Shown: piece after piece, positions 25,493-40,128 of the stretch | Layout: each line of letters opens with the position of its first letter | Position numbering within the stretch: the stretch's first letter is position 1 | Assembly (NCBI GenBank): GCA_027627225.1 | Contig: CM051036.1 | Span: 36,106,426 to 36,170,425 of the forward strand | Reading direction: 5' to 3' | DNA: 64,000 nucleotides | Origin: Congeria kusceri | Taxonomy: Eukaryota; Mollusca; Bivalvia; Myida; Dreissenidae | Program-made: the position numbers and the translations under genes | Notes under the pieces: model-generated | Databases searched by the model: none | What the model saw: only the letters and a program-made list of their open reading frames with translations | What the model was told of the DNA's origin: nothing

Positions 25493-27187
25493 ATCTGCAG
25501 CCATTTTGTTTATTTCCTGCAAAAAGGTATAAGTATATTCGTCGTGATGAACGTTTGTTAGTATTGTTCGTATGCGATAACACACCTATATTCTTCAAAA
25601 TCGTGATTTATCTTACCAATTCTGCTACTGATTTATTAAAATATAGTAGACAAGCATAATTGTAGCATGTATGGAAAATAAATTAGACTTCCGAAACACG
25701 TTATTACGCGGAATATTATCTGTGAAAAATTAGTATTTCATAAGACTTCCACAAAGTAAATAAAGAACTCATCATAACATTTCTGTCAATTTTATGCCCC
25801 GAAAAAAACAACAGATTTTTCAAACCAAGACTGTTTTCCATAAAGGTCATTCAGTTAGTTGGTTGTTAAGACTTATATATCAAGCTTTTCAGTTGCTTTG
25901 ACAGCAATATTTTTTTTGTTTTTGAATGAGTGTGAAACAGGGAATCGAACTGTACATTCGTAAATAAGGAGAAATGAAAACTTATAATACAACTTAATTA
26001 GAGGAAGTTTGTTACATGCACGACTCCAATAGCAGCCACACACTGGTGTCGTATTAATTACGGTTTATTATTAGGCCTGTCATAAAATAATCATAATTTA
26101 ATTATGTTTGTTTTGCTTTTCGTGTGCCGGTCTCAATATATAGATATTAACAGGTACTATTTATTTGTAAATTTAGTTTTTATATTTGATTGTATTCGTT
26201 TTGAATCTCCGAACGGAGAGATGTCTTTTTCTTAATCGCTAGAACATGAACACGTTGGACAAATTCGACAATCACGTATTGAAAATGCATGTATTTAATA
26301 ACAAACTTTTAAGTCTAAGTTTTGTACAGTTCAAATAAATACATATTATACATGTACACTATTTATTCTGCTCTCAAAAGTTTCAATATCATTCTGGGTC
26401 TCAACAAGAAATTTAAAACAGTCAATTATTGCACACATTTTGTAACAATTAGATTGTTATGATATTCTGAGTGCATTGACCTGATACTAAAACACTCCAG
26501 ACTGAACACATAATTGAACGAGTCATTTAAGATTGATAGAAACTTTTTAGATGTGCTTGATTTTGAATGGTGCTCGTCTATATTTCACAAGATGATTTGT
26601 GCATTACCTGTCTCAATGTATGACACCTTGTTTGTTAAAGTATCGCTTAGTGTTGTCCATATACAAGTATATGTAACTTTAATAGATTAAAATGTTAACA
26701 AGGTAACAGATTTTACCTCGAATTCAGTGGTAATGCTCCTTTTAAAAGCGCCAGGAAAAAAGTATATCAATTAAACGACTCATTTACTTTAAACTCGTCT
26801 ATCTAGAAATTACAACTGCGTTCGATGTTCATTACGCCAGTCTGTCTGACCTGACACTTCAGTCGACAGAACAACCGATAGTTAACCTAAATGCACCTTT
26901 TAAATAAATTTTAAGGATTCTAGTATAAGTTTATGTTTACAACAAAGGAAAATATTTGGTAAAGTGTTGCATTCTTTCATACATAATTTGTTTTATATAT
27001 TATATAACGAACGAGTTACCGTTTTATCAAGATGGACCAAACATTTCAAACACTGTCAGCATTCTAAAAATACTCAATTTGCGTATGTTCTTCTAATGAC
27101 AACTGTTTTGTTTTCGAATTGTGAAATTATTAATTGATAAGGATTTCCCAACGTCCGAGCGTTTCTCGCCAGCGAAAACATAATTTA
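25493..27187. other. Intergenic, nothing recognised
   Basis: AT-rich sequence with no supported gene, RNA or repeat, up to the first block of the large duplication. Confidence 0.3.
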
Positions 27188-28535
27188 CCAAGTCTGATAT
27201 CGTTTATATGCGCGCCTTTTTTCGTGATTCAGCGTTGAAAGTCAAGCAATATTGCAAAAGCAAGGGTTTGCAATTTGCAATAATTATTAATAAACGCAAC
27301 GTCCATTTACATTAAGAACAATGCGGTGATATTAATAGTGTCTAGTTTGCTTTTAAATTTAAGTGTAACGTCGATAGACATTAACTTCTATCTAAACATG
27401 ATTTTTTAAATCTGCAGAGTAATTACTCTGGTGACGTCTATAACTCGTAAAACTTAGAGTAGCCTTTCGGTTGAATTAATGATATGATCTTTGTTTCGTG
27501 GTTTATCTGTCCTAGCCGCCTTTTGGCTTGTTTTAAAAGCAAATAAAGTGTCGTGTTGATTTGAGTTTGTTGTGTTGAAAACATGATCTGACGAAAATTA
27601 TTAAACCTTTGAGGGTTTGGTTGTTTTGTTTTACTACCGGTTTCTACAATGAAAAATGCTTTTATCATAATTATGTGATAGGGTTATATTTATCAGGCAC
27701 AAAAGTACAACTTAATTGTTCAAACAAAACAAAGGACAAAACAATTTAATATATTTAAGTTCAGATGATATTACTTGACATCTCAATATATAGTAGCTTT
27801 CAGTGATTGTAAGTAAAATAACATACTTATGCCGTTTTTAATCCTTAAAAAATCAGTATTTTTGGGGGGGAAATGGACTTAAAAAAATACAAAACTAACT
27901 TCTAATTTCGTAACAGTATCTACAATAGTTTGTTTCATGATACTTATGAATGATCCTCTTAGAATTCATTGCGTCATAAACTGGGTTTGAATGCAATACA
28001 ATCGGCGCCAACTGATCGAACAAGGCAACGCTAATTGATAAAAGAACAAGTCGTAAAACAACATTACTGTTCCTAATCTGTTTGGTTGTATCACCCACAA
28101 CCATTCGAGTTCAGGGAATGCAAACAAAATACAATCAGCTCTGCAGGTGACACTACAGTACTAACAATTTAGTACCTTGCATGATAAAAGGATTCAGACT
28201 ACATTTCTTTTAGACAGTATCGCCCATCGGATCTAACGTGTCACCTATATGCAACATTTGTAGAAACAACGACTAGATTTATGGATTTAAATCTTAGGAT
28301 ATGGAGGCGAAAAATATATTCTTAAATTTTTATTTTTTTTTAAATAATACTGACAAACCAAAGTTGTTGTTTTCTAATTTATTGATAATGATATTACTAG
28401 GCATTCAAATGGAACATGTTTAATAAGTAATATTGTGAAATTAATTTGTTACGCACCTGATCTATTTGATAATATAACCATGATAACCGTTAAGCGGAGC
28501 GCGCCATTTATTTGCAATATAACAAGTAAATAGAT

Positions 28536-28815
28536 CGTAAATTCCGTGGCCTAGTGGTTAGGGCGTTCGCCTACGGAGCCGGAGGTCGAAGGTTCGAGTC
28601 CTACACAGGGCGAGTTCTGATATGGCCGGTTGCCGACCCAGCAGCTAGTTAAATCAAGGGGTACCGATTACCTTCCTGCCAAGCGCCCGGCATATAGGAT
28701 AGGAATCGGGAGTAAAGATGTTCATCAGTAAAGGTGTCTCATAAGTCAAAACTGGCTGGCCCTTAATCGCGAGGGGTGACACTATAATAAACAAACACTT
28801 TACTTTACTTTACTT
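28536..28815 (+). mobile_element. tRNA-derived SINE
   Basis: The head is a clear tRNA-like pol III promoter: box A TGGCCTAGTGGTTAGGGCG (about 28549) and box B GGTTCGAGTCC (about 28592), with a CTACGGA stretch between them like the anticodon loop of tRNA-Arg(ACG). The acceptor and anticodon stems do not pair well, so it is not a working tRNA gene. A tRNA-unrelated body of about 170 bp follows and it ends in a (TTTAC)n tail at about 28796-28816. This is the standard SINE layout, and no polymerase is encoded. Confidence 0.85.
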
Positions 28816-29004
28816 TTATACTTACTTCAAAACATTTTGGTATAATGTAAGACAAACATACATTGACATCATACCAAAAGTTGGCTTCATTTTTAAGATT
28901 GCCTATTAATAAAAACAATATTGATATGACGGTGATGCACACCGTCAATTGAGAAAAAATGTAATTGTGAGATCAACTCTAAATTCGATTGGTAATGAAA
29001 TCGA

Positions 29005-30560
29005 GTTTTTATTTTATTTTAATACTATTTTATTGCCCTTTTCATAATATATATATATATATACAAATGATAAACAAAAGTGCAAATACAGCATAAAGTA
29101 GACATAGTACATAATCAACATAGAGAAATGTTTTTAAAAAAGCAGAAGGATTGGGTCACAAGTTTTAACAACATTAGATGACGATCCTTCAAAAAAAATT
29201 CTGGACTGGTTCATTTTAACTAAATGCATTCATATAGCTTTATAATATGCACGAAATTAATGTACAATGAGATATGTTAGTATGTAAATATATATTGGCA
29301 AGTGACAAAAAGTGAAACAAAATTATTTAAAATTCCATGCAGTATATTATACCGTGTATTTATTAGAACAACAAGAAAAAAAGGGAAGAAAAAGGAATAT
29401 ATAAAAGATTGTAAATCCATGAAATAATTATAAATAATTATAAACAATTGCTCCACACCACCCAGCTCAACATTGCTTAGAAACAAGATAAGTTGTAATA
29501 TGTAATATGTTGAAATATGTAAATTTTAGTAATAAAAATATAATCATGTAATTATAATCAATTCGCGAATCTATTCGAGGTTTGTATATATCGTTGAACT
29601 TCCATAAATAATGCCTTATTTGGATTATCAAACAATCCTGGAATACCAAATAATAGTTTGTTTGCACTAAGGGGATGAAATGGACGCGTGTTAGTAAAGA
29701 GAACGAGTCGTTGCTCTGAGTAGAGTGGACATTTGAAAAAGAAATGATCGGTATCTTCGACGGGACTATTACACACACATATTGGATTTTCACGTAGGTG
29801 ATTGGAATGTAAATCGGCATTTAAATCACTACATTGCTTTCTTAACCGTGCATGTAGAATTTGTTGTTTTCTTTCACCAATAAGAAAAAATGAAGGTTCT
29901 TTGTAGGAGGATTAAACATTTGTAAGAGACCTTTATTGTGTTTATATACTAAAACAAGTTTATATATTTTTCGTCTGTCATTTAGAGAAACCCAACCGAT
30001 TTCTTTTAGAAGAAGAGTAGAGTCAGTTGACCTTGTTAATCCTGTGACAATTCGGGCTGCATCCGGTTGAATTTTATGTCATAATTCCGTTTCATATCTT
30101 GTACAATTATCCCAAACTATAGACGCATATTCTAAAATGGGTCTTAAATATGAAATGTATATTTGATTAACAGTTTCGCGTTTGAGTTTATATTTTAACA
30201 TTCGCATGGACCCAAGTACTTTTGAAGCCGATTGTGTAATATTGTCAATGTGTTTATGCCACGAACCATCTTCGCTAAGTGTTAGACCGAGATGCTTGTG
30301 GAATTTCACAAAGAATAATTGAGTTTCGTCGAATATTAAGTTGGGACGGTTTCGATTTTTTGAAGGGTGAAAAATATTACTTCCGTCTTAGAGCGGTTAA
30401 AATTAACAAGCCATTTCTTGGCCCATTGATTTATACAGTTAAGGTCACGATTTAGAATTCTTTCAATAAGAGATGAAATCGAGTAAAGATATTTGTAAAT
30501 CATCTATGCAGACATTTGATTTTATCAACAAGCCGCATAGAATACAGTTTTTGAGTAGGG
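29005..30560 (-). mobile_element. LINE 3' fragment, minus strand, with decayed reverse transcriptase end
   Basis: Read from 30560 down: NRDLNCINQWAKKWLVNFNR and SKTEVIFF, then after a frame change FHKHLGLTLSEDGSWHKHID, LGSMRMLKYKLKRETVNQIY and ISYLRPILEYASIVWDN (30309-30079). These are hallmark segments of the region C-terminal to the palm in jockey/CR1-like reverse transcriptases. Further down, after stops and a shift, CVCNSPVEDTDHFFFKCPLY (29776 onwards) is the terminal zinc-knuckle, ending at a stop at 29558. An A-rich 3' end with AATAAAA words (minus strand) lies near 29005-29040. The catalytic YADD box is not recognisable and the 5' part is missing. Confidence 0.8.
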
Positions 30561-32864
30561 CACGTGTTTTCACATAGTGCAATAGAATTTTGAGATGGGA
30601 TTGTAAGCATTGAGACATGAATGGATAATGAAAAAAAGACGCGACAATGACGACGTCAATCAGCTTAAATTAGCTTGATCAGCACGGACAGTCAATGGTC
30701 AGGTAGCTATGCGAAATGTCTCGCTTGGTTTATTTCTCCATGATTAATGCATGTTGATAAATAAGAAATAAGTGGGAAATGCCAAGGGCACATTACATCA
30801 TTATTTTAATTTTCAGTGTACATACTGATTTAAAATAAGACGTAAATATTACTTTATTGTAAATATTTCTAACAGGTATTCCCTTTCCTGATTCAGTAAA
30901 ATAATGTATGCATATGTTAACATTATACACGTTTATATGCTAAATGTGTAATGTAATCAGACATACTTAAAATGCAGAATGTTTTAAAATATATTATATA
31001 TATTGGTATTCAAAACGCCAAAACGCGCTTTGTACAAGTATATGCGACTGGTTATCATATTGCCTCAAGACCATAATGAGAAAGGCCTCTTTACGGAGAT
31101 CCCAACACAAGAATCATTGATAAGATAGCGTAATTAAAATATCCGAAAATATTGAATACTAGCGAATTAATAATAATGAAAACATTTCATTCGCGCCAAA
31201 TCTTCCCTGAAGTAAATGACGTTAACGACGTCATTGAATTCCAATTGACGTACTCCGGGTTGCCTGTAGTGACTTATTTTAAATGCCTGCCATATTTAAC
31301 AGAGCAGAGTAAAATCGCTGAAATTTTGTAAATTGATGCAATATATATTCCAGTTTATTTTAATGTACTTTTTTTCTATAAAATAATTATATGTCTAAAT
31401 ATATGGAAAAAAATCTACATTAATTATGATCATCCCTCGTATGTAATATATTGGCAAGTATAGAATGTCATATAAATTTTTTTGTGTTCAATGTTTTAGC
31501 ACAAATGAGCAGAAACAGAGCATACATATGCATGTATCAGCTATAATGGATTAGAATGTGAGTGTTAACCGTAGGTCTGCTAAACATATAGTTGCAGCTT
31601 AACTCTAACACGTGTTTAAGTTATCAGGTATTCATAGTATGTTCTTAAACCAATGACATAGAAAAATTGGATAATTCACTATTAAAACACTTCATGTAGA
31701 GATAGAAGTACAGCCGGATTGGTGCAAATATTTTATCGAGACTGCAATTTTCAATTTCCAGAAAAAGCACGAAATTGAAAGTGAAGCAAATGTTTGTTAA
31801 ACATCATGACACGGACTCGCAGTCAAACTATGATATGACAGGGACATGACAATGGGTCAACCACAATATTTATAACAGCTGCATCGCAATTGTTAATCGA
31901 AGTTAATTCTAAGTCCTAATGAGATAATTCCTACTTATACATGATAGTATTCCAAATGAGATCAATATTACATGGAACTTGCTTTTACAAACTACGACCA
32001 TTCTTACAGGCACAGGTCAAACGCAAATCTTAGATAAAAATATCTTACAATTGAAACGGATATTTTATACAAAACAAGCCATGTTAAGAAACTGCAAAAG
32101 TGGTACTATACTTTATGTCTTGCATGCACATTCAAAAGACAATTCGTTGCAAAGATTTTCCATATATATGGAAAATCCACTTTAATATTTTAGATGCACC
32201 GCACATGCCTTATTGAGATATATGTTTGTCATCGAAACTGACATGGCAAACCAGAAGGTGCACATAGAGAAACAACGCACACTGGACATTTCAGTTCGAG
32301 ACAGCGAATACAAATACGGTTAAATGAGACTTTTTTTTTGTAATTCCATTTAAATAGTTTGTGTCACCATCGAGACAATCATATATATGTGCAGTGGAAA
32401 CGAACTGGAACATGTCAACGGGAATTAACGTCGCGATTCATTCATTTGACGTATATTCATGCTTAAAAATTAATTACGAGTGTTATTCCCACATGTACCA
32501 TCACGTGATATTAATGTAACGAGGTATAAATGGAAAGCGATTTTTTCCATAAAATTCTAATTAACTCTATTTCCTCAGTCGTCCATCAATTGGTTTATAC
32601 CACGGAAGCCGTTTTGTGGATTTAGTTATCAGATATGCTAACCATTGTCTACGTCCAGGAAATAAGATACTGACAGTTTTATGTATTCATTTCCTGCAAG
32701 TTGTCAGGCTTCTGGCCTCATGTAAACGTCCGGTGCGTACACATACACACTCGTTGGGGCAGGTTACAACACAAACAAGCTTTTAACAACCGGAATGATC
32801 AGTTCCAAGACGGGTGGTTGTCTGTATACACGATTGACGAGTGATATTCACTGACTCGTCCAGC

Positions 32865-32880
32865 CCCCCCCCCCCCCCCC
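32865..32880 (+). repeat. Poly-C run (16 C)
   Basis: A homopolymer of C after CCAG in otherwise AT-rich sequence. It could equally be a length-uncertain assembly site. Confidence 0.85.
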
Positions 32881-33109
32881 AACCAAACGAGAAGTTTATG
32901 TGTATGGATTATTTAGATTATTGAGACTGTAACTAGTTCTCTCAGTTTGACGTTTTCTTAACGTGATTTCGTAATGAAAAAAAAAATGAACACCACTTAT
33001 TGCGAACATTTGCACGTTTGAAGTAATGCGGAACGCAGTTTGTGATACAGTAATAAGTCGGTTGCAAGTCGGTTGCGTCTTCAGTAACATCAAATTAAAA
33101 GATGAAAAT

Positions 33110-33339
33110 TGAGGCGTGTCATGGAAAACCCGGGCTTAATGCATGTGCCGAAAGTGTCGTTCCGGGACGGCACTTTCCACCCACAGTGGTTTTATGTTTA
33201 GAAGAGACTTCCTTAAAAAATAAAATACCCTAAAAGCGGAAAGTGCCGTCCTGGATAAGCCTGTGCAAACTGCACGGGCTAATCCGGGACGACACTTTAC
33301 GCACATGCATTAAGCCCGATTTTATCACGACACGCCTCA
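33110..33339. mobile_element. Palindromic MITE-like element, copy 2
   Basis: Complete, with left end TGAGGCGTGTCATGGAAAAC and right end TTATCACGACACGCCTCA. Internally the same order is found as in the other copies: GGCACTTTCC, a TTTATGTTTAGAAGAGACTT core, AAGCCTGTGCAAACTGCACG and ACTTTACGCACATGCATTAA. There is no coding capacity. It is inserted within the left copy of the large duplication and absent from the right copy. Confidence 0.88.
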
Positions 33340-35581
33340 AATGATTTATTTTGCTCTCGTTAGCACATTCGGCAATTATATTACAAAATAAAACAATAAA
33401 TATTTAAATAATATATCTTAGATAAAAGCATTTTAATGAACGTATTAAATGCAGTAGAATATCAACTATTCACCATTGGTCATAAGATGTCTTGTCCTAA
33501 TTGCAGAAAAACAATAATAGCAAGTAATGAATTTTCTATCAAATGCCATGTTTTATTACGAACAGCTGCACTGTGTTTAAATAATAATCTTTTATTTATT
33601 TTATTTACTTGAAAACATCTTCCTTTCAAGATATACAACATGTACGTAAAAAACATGCACTTAAAAAAGAATATAAGTTTTACAAACATAATCGATAACG
33701 AAAAGAATTAAACACCTTATGGTTTATGTCTTGTGGTGTCTTATGTTTTCATTGAGAGTGCTGTATAAAGCATATTGAAAAAATCGACATCGTGATAAAA
33801 AAGGTTGTTGTGAAACCATGAAGTCGCAGACAATACCGACATTTTTTTATATTATTTTTTTGACAAACAAAATGATTTGGTAAATGAAATCTGAGGGACA
33901 TCTTTGTTTGAATTAAAACGAATACAAGCAATCAAAACCACGTTTGACATAGCATTGTTAACATGGCATTTCCACTTTTTTCTGCAATACATAGAATGCC
34001 TTTAGGAACTTTTACATATATGAACTGAAACATGGGACACACCAATAATGCTGGTTCAAGTTTCTGAAGAGTAAATATCTTTTAAAGCAATCTTATGGAT
34101 TTGTTCTTGTTGGTGAATATGCAGTTCTCACCGACCTGTCGTCTATAAGCATGAAACGCTCAACGTGCCTCTAAAATAAGAAATCACTTTCGATTTTGAG
34201 TTGTTTATCTATAAATAAAATAAACCACATGGGCGTTGTTTATCATTGTTTATTTACGGATAAACAACGATAAAGCGAAAATTATTTCGATTCTAACATG
34301 ACCTTACAACATATTCTGCAATTACGATGCGAACTTTATTTAACAGTTTCGGAACTATTTTTTTGACTTGTTTATTTGCAATTTAATAACGGATTGTTTT
34401 CTTCTTTGTCTACATAAAACACTACATGCGTCACGTTATTATGTCATATTCAGAATGTTTCACTTTCCAATTACTTGCGTGTATGAATGGCCGTTTCATA
34501 GATTTTTTTGATATAAAATTATATAGAATATATTAAAAGGACGATAATTTCTATTTCCTGAACGTTTTCAGCGCATTGAAGTATTTTATAAATTAATAAA
34601 CTCAAACATTGTGAGCGAAAGAATTCGTCGAATAATCAATTATGTGTCATTTGCCTGTATTCTTCATTTTCTTCTCACTCGAATAAACATGTCGCACATG
34701 CAACATTTATCTGGGGAACAAACAATAACCTCAATTTGTGAACTTTTCTAAGACATCTAGGACATGAATTTCATCATGTACATTTGTTGTCAGACCATAT
34801 ACACATTTAACAATAACATCAATAATGTGTCAGATTACCATCTTTTCATGTTTATTTTTGTTGTATTATTTTAAACACGTGATTGACTTGATCAAAACGA
34901 AGCTCACAGAACAAAGTCAAGAACATGTGCTTGGGTATTTTTAAATATGTTGGGTATTTGGAACACTCGTTACATGAAATGCTTTTAAATAATACTTTAT
35001 AAAGATATCCCTCAACAAAAAAGTATAATTGATGAGTAATTATTTGGTGTGGCAACTTTCTCGGAATTTCTATAATAAATGTTTCAATGACATTTTGAAT
35101 GTCCACTTATCGTAACAACTAGTTTCTCAGATAAAACCCCTGCATCTGTCTATGATCTAAAGTTCGTTTCCTCGTCTAATTAATTGCATTAAGCGTATTG
35201 ACAGTCATATAACTCTTCAAAAATCGTTTAAAACCCTTGTTCAGAGCTTCTGGAATAACGACATTTTGAAGAACCCAAAAGTTCAAAATGGTATACATGA
35301 ACATGACATTACTACCGTTTTATCTTTAGTATACATTTTCGCAATTAGACATTATGTTATACATTAATTGAAAAACAAATGATATTACGTTCTTACTGCT
35401 TTAATAATGAAACAAGAGACGATACATCGTATTTTCAAATACACATAAACCTTGATGTATTTTCTACATGTTTGTTGTAAGCACATACAGAGATACAAAT
35501 GCAAAGATGAAAGTGTAATGACCTAATGCTGGTAGTTCATATCAAATTTTAAATGTTGGCGTCTACATGTATAATAATATT

Positions 35582-35844
35582 TGAGGCGCGTCGTGGGAAA
35601 ACCGGGCTAAATGTATGTGCGTAAAGTTTCGTCCCGGATTAGCCTGTGCAGTCCGCACAGGCTAATGCGGAATGGCACTTTACGCTTTTATGGTATTTTC
35701 TGTTTCAAGGAAGTCTCTTCTAAACATAAATCCACTGTAGGCGGAAAGTGGCGTCCTGGATTAGCCTGTGCGGACTGCACATGCTAATCCGGAACGACAC
35801 TTTACGCACTTGCATTAAGCCCGGTTTTCCCACGACACGCCTCA
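35582..35844. mobile_element. Palindromic MITE-like element, copy 3 (best preserved)
   Basis: 263 bp, from TGAGGCGCGTCGTGGGAAAA to TTTTCCCACGACACGCCTCA. It has two internal hairpins of AGCCTGTGCAGTCCGCACAG type (35641-35664 and about 35761-35786) flanking a core with TTTATGTTTAGAAGAGACTT on the minus strand. The overall near-palindromic structure and four copies in one 64-kb window indicate an abundant family. Confidence 0.9.
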
Positions 35845-38242
35845 TTTGTATTATGTTATCCATTCGTTTTTTAATAATACTGAATAACATTAAACAATTA
35901 ACTGGAATTGCATGATGTCTACAGTACCAGTAGCATGAGTATGCAAATCGGGATACAATATCATGTGATACAATATTAATGTTTTCCATTCTATTAACGA
36001 GTATGTTTTCCGCTATGCAGTGATGATTCACGCTCATAATTGTATCCAGGAACTACTTGATTTAGAGAAATTTAAATAAAATATTTAGGTTTAATTGATA
36101 TTTGTTGGAGCGGAAATGTCTGGAATTTATACAGCATAACTATTTTCCTTATGTAATGAAACATATAATAAGCAATATACAATGAGTTTTAATGATATAA
36201 TTGCTACACCCAAGCCGCAAGTTTCTGTGTTTGGGGTTTGCGCCTGTCCGAACCAGACACAAGTAATCAACTTTATTACACATCGTCCCAGTGGGAATAT
36301 AGCAATTATATAATGCAAACATTCTTCGCCAACTATGCGGAGATATTTAGTGTATTTACATGAGGTGAATAACTAAATAACTTTTCTTTAGTACATGTAT
36401 TTGACGGGACACAACGATGTTATGTTGAAACAACGATTTTGTTGAACCTCGATCTACAGTGCATGCATTTATTAAAACAATTTTATGTTTGTTAAACTTT
36501 TTACTACAAATCAAACTTTAGGCATGCGGCCAAGTTGTTAGTCTATATAAATTGTATAGATATGCATTTATTTTGTGTTTTTGTTTTGTGGAAATCGATA
36601 TATATAGAACGAAGGCGAAGTAATATACCTGTCATACGGTTTTTGTGTAACAAGTAATAAAATATCCACCAGCACTGGACAAGGTAAAGTGGGAACATTC
36701 TAAACATGCTTTGTTTGACTGTCAAATATTTTGTCTTATATTTTCATTACCACGACATCAAGATTAAGATGTATTCATAGTCACCCTTAGTTAGCAGTAA
36801 ATCACTTCACTACCTGTATATACACAAATGTATTGAAATAAAACACTCGCAAAACTAATAAAATAAATTTATCAAAGCATTATATTTTGAAACGTCTTAT
36901 TTTCATTTCGGTTATTAAAGAAATACAAACAAAAAAGCATTCCGCTATCACCGGATTTAACATTAGAGATTGCGCGAAACAAGTGATTGTGTTTTAGTCA
37001 TTATAGGTAGCATCAGCTTCAAATTATGGCTTGCTTCTATAGCATAACATGGTAGCTTCGCAAAAAGGTGTGTAAGGGATAACTGCTTGGAGGAAATGAT
37101 TCAATAAGAAGCAAATATGTATGCCACGCGTGAAAACAATTTAACTCAAGGTGCAAAAACAACAGCCAACGAAACGAAATATATTTTACTGGGTCCAATA
37201 TTTGACAGATTTATTTTCTCTCAAAGAATAAATCAATTTTCTGAGGCTTGCACGGTTGTTTTCTTTTCATTTAAGATGAAAACCGCATTACTGAACTTTT
37301 CTAGAGAATATAAACATCTGAAATTCACGCGCATTGGCAATGGAAATGATGTGTTTTAAATTAGTCCACGCGAAATTCAGCACTTGGTCATCGGATATTT
37401 TTTCGAAAAATTTGGTGGCGAGCGAGCCCCCCAAAAATACAAAACAAAATTCAATTTTGGTTATTTTGTTGCGCAACGGCAATTAAAATGATTTGTTTTA
37501 ACTTTTAAATTACCTTTTTTTTTCGAAAATTCAAAATATCAAAATATAATATTTTCCTTCAACATTCCAGTGGACATTAAATTAAATTCGTCAAAATACT
37601 CTGAGATGAAGTACATACGAAATAATAATTGCTATAACAGAATTTACATACATACGTATACATTCGTTTAAAACCTATAAGAATAATTGGTTTTGTTGCA
37701 TAATCATAATTGTTTTGTTTTCTTTTGTTTTGTTCCCAAAACACTTGTTTTCAAGCTCTGTCAAAGTAAGCTTGAATTGGTTAGATTTATTGGAGAATAA
37801 CAATCACAACTGATGGTTAGAAATGTTTTATTTACAAAAGAGTTAATAAACCAAATTAAATTACATTTTATGGAAATACTCTGCAAATTAATTGTAGGAT
37901 TGCGTTAAAATATTAATGCTAAGTCCGAGAATTTTGCGAACGAACGTCGGATAATGGCTTGGATCTTTTATAGAAATCCAAAAGAACGCTATAATAATAA
38001 TATCAGACTTGAAATAACTAGCAGCTGGTAAACCTGTGAACATGCTTACTGAAATTATGTAAACTGTCATGGTATACAATGTATTTATGAAAATGTATTG
38101 CTAAATATGATTTAACAGTTTCGTATTGTTGCAACAAAGCCATTCCAAAATACAAATATCATTTGCTTCTTTGACTCCTTTATAACGAAAAGTTTCAACT
38201 ACATCAAAGTAATACCAAACAGGTTTATGTACCTACCATTCT

Positions 38243-38595
38243 TTAAATGGACTTGTTCACAGATTTTCGTATTTTTGAAAAATGTCACTTAATGTCTGAA
38301 CTGCAAAAACTGAAGAAGTTGGACTTACCAAAAACAAATATTGCATAAAAAAAAAATAAACAAATTTGCCTTAGTCGGTGATTCGATCAACGTCCGCCGG
38401 GATGAAAAATCTGCCGCTCTAACCACTCGGCTATTCTGACTACCATACATTGTAGAGAATTGTTGACGATATGTAAGAGATTCGCGTGTTTTCCAAAATA
38501 CCGATGAAAAGAGTTACACACGCTTTTTTTCCATTTTAATTGACGATTTTTTCATAAACGATTCAAGTTGCCAATATGTGAACAGGTTCGGTTAA
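38243..38595 (-). mobile_element. Element B2 with tRNA-Ser/Leu-like core
   Basis: The ends TTAAATGGACTTGTTCACAG and the inverted TATGTGAACAGGTTCGGTTA relate it to element B at 11226. On the minus strand, at about 38450-38372, lies a tRNA-like segment, with box A-like TAGCCGAGTGGTTAGAGCGG and box B-like GATCGAATCAC. This is a third case in the window of TTAAA-type inverted ends around a tRNA-like promoter. Confidence 0.65.
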
Positions 38596-39900
38596 TTGGA
38601 AATGGTGTCATTTGTAGCGCAGGTCAAAGTCTGTTCTATGGATCAACAGATGCACAAGCGTGCAAACAATCTAAAGTACTTCCAAGTACTCCTTTTATTT
38701 GTTTTATAAAGTGGTTCTATACAAATGAAGCTAGGCACAATCTAACATTATCCGGTCAGATTGTGCCAAAATACAAATAGCTTTTTTTTCTCTGCTTTAT
38801 TATCTAAATTATGTCAACAATTATTTACTTTTAAAAGTTCAAGATGCTTTTAGACACCCGCAACTATTGTAGGGATGCTTGTGTATTTAAAAATTACAAG
38901 CATATTTACGTAACAAGTTAAGTCATTATAAATGCAAGTCTTGCTGTCATTCATTTGTAAACCGATAGGTGGGTCTCTTTACAAGCATTATTCAATATAA
39001 GTTTACACATTGCAAACACACTTTATTTTAGTAACAGTATGGACTTTCTGTTTTGATAACAACACAATAATTGTACTTAAGTAAAAACATGAAATAACAG
39101 AAATGCCCATGCGCTTTATTTTACGAGATATAACTTAGCAAATGTAAACAAACTACTTACATTTATTTGTCTGCAGTGTAGAACACATACCATTTTAAAC
39201 ATATACATAATTATTGCAAGGAAAAAAAGGTAAAAGATAATGCGTGTCCGAGGCTGCTTATATGAATAAATGTTAATGTTTCCTCCAAAACTAATGTATG
39301 TAAGAGAAAGAAAAGCAAATTACTAAGCGTGTCAATTTACAGATATCATTATGCACACTATTTGTTCAATGTTTGCAAAAAATGAAGCCGTGTGCATTTG
39401 AAACCTTTAACTCAAACGCTATCCTAGATGAAAACTAGAAAAATAACAAAAAATTTATCGAGATCTTGTTTAACATTCGTATCGATAAAATTCATTCCTC
39501 AAAGTAACGGGTTTATCTTTAAAATGCGAGGAAAGAGTGTCGCAATCAATAACCGGAATCAGAAGTGTTCATTGAACATACATCTTGGAAGTCATCTTGT
39601 TCATGATTCCGCAAAACTGTTTATGTGATATATCGTACAGCGGTGCTTGCTCGATGACGAAATTGCACCTTGTGAATAGTAACGAGTCGATTACATATAT
39701 GCAGTGTTATGTTCTACATAAGACACAAGGGCACATGGTTGCAAACGTCCCCCTATATCAAACACGTATAAGCACTCAACGTTATACCAGTTTCAAGTTA
39801 ACTGTTGTAATATGTTGAATCGTTTCAGATAGTAGTCGCCAGATTAGTGTGAATTATGAAAACAACAAAAGGGTAATAACGGTAAAGACCAAACTACATA

Positions 39901-40128
39901 TGAGGCGTGTCGTGGGAAAATCGGGCTTAATGTATGTGTGCGTAAAGAGTCGTAGTGGATCAGGCTGTGCAGTCCGCATAGGCTTATCTCAGATGAGACT
40001 TTCCGCTTATTTGGTATTTTCTGTTTCAATAAAGTCTCCTCTAGACATAAATCCACTGTATACGGAAAGTGTCTTGGACGACACTTTACGCACATTCATT
40101 CAGCCTGATTTTCCCACGCTACGCCTCA
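39901..40128. mobile_element. Palindromic MITE-like element, copy 4
   Basis: From TGAGGCGTGTCGTGGGAAAA to TTTTCCCACGCTACGCCTCA. The internal order matches copy 3, with a deletion in the right half. The flanks read ACATA before and TATTT after, so a TA target duplication is possible but is not shared by copies 2 and 3. Confidence 0.85.

Noticed and set aside
28536..28620. A functional tRNA gene
   Set aside because: Boxes A and B are good, but the anticodon and acceptor stems do not pair, and a SINE body and tail follow.
30640..31250. Possible palindromic regulatory site around AATGACGTTAACGACGTCATT
   Set aside because: A short near-palindrome of about 20 bp near 31217-31236 with no neighbouring gene. 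It could be chance.
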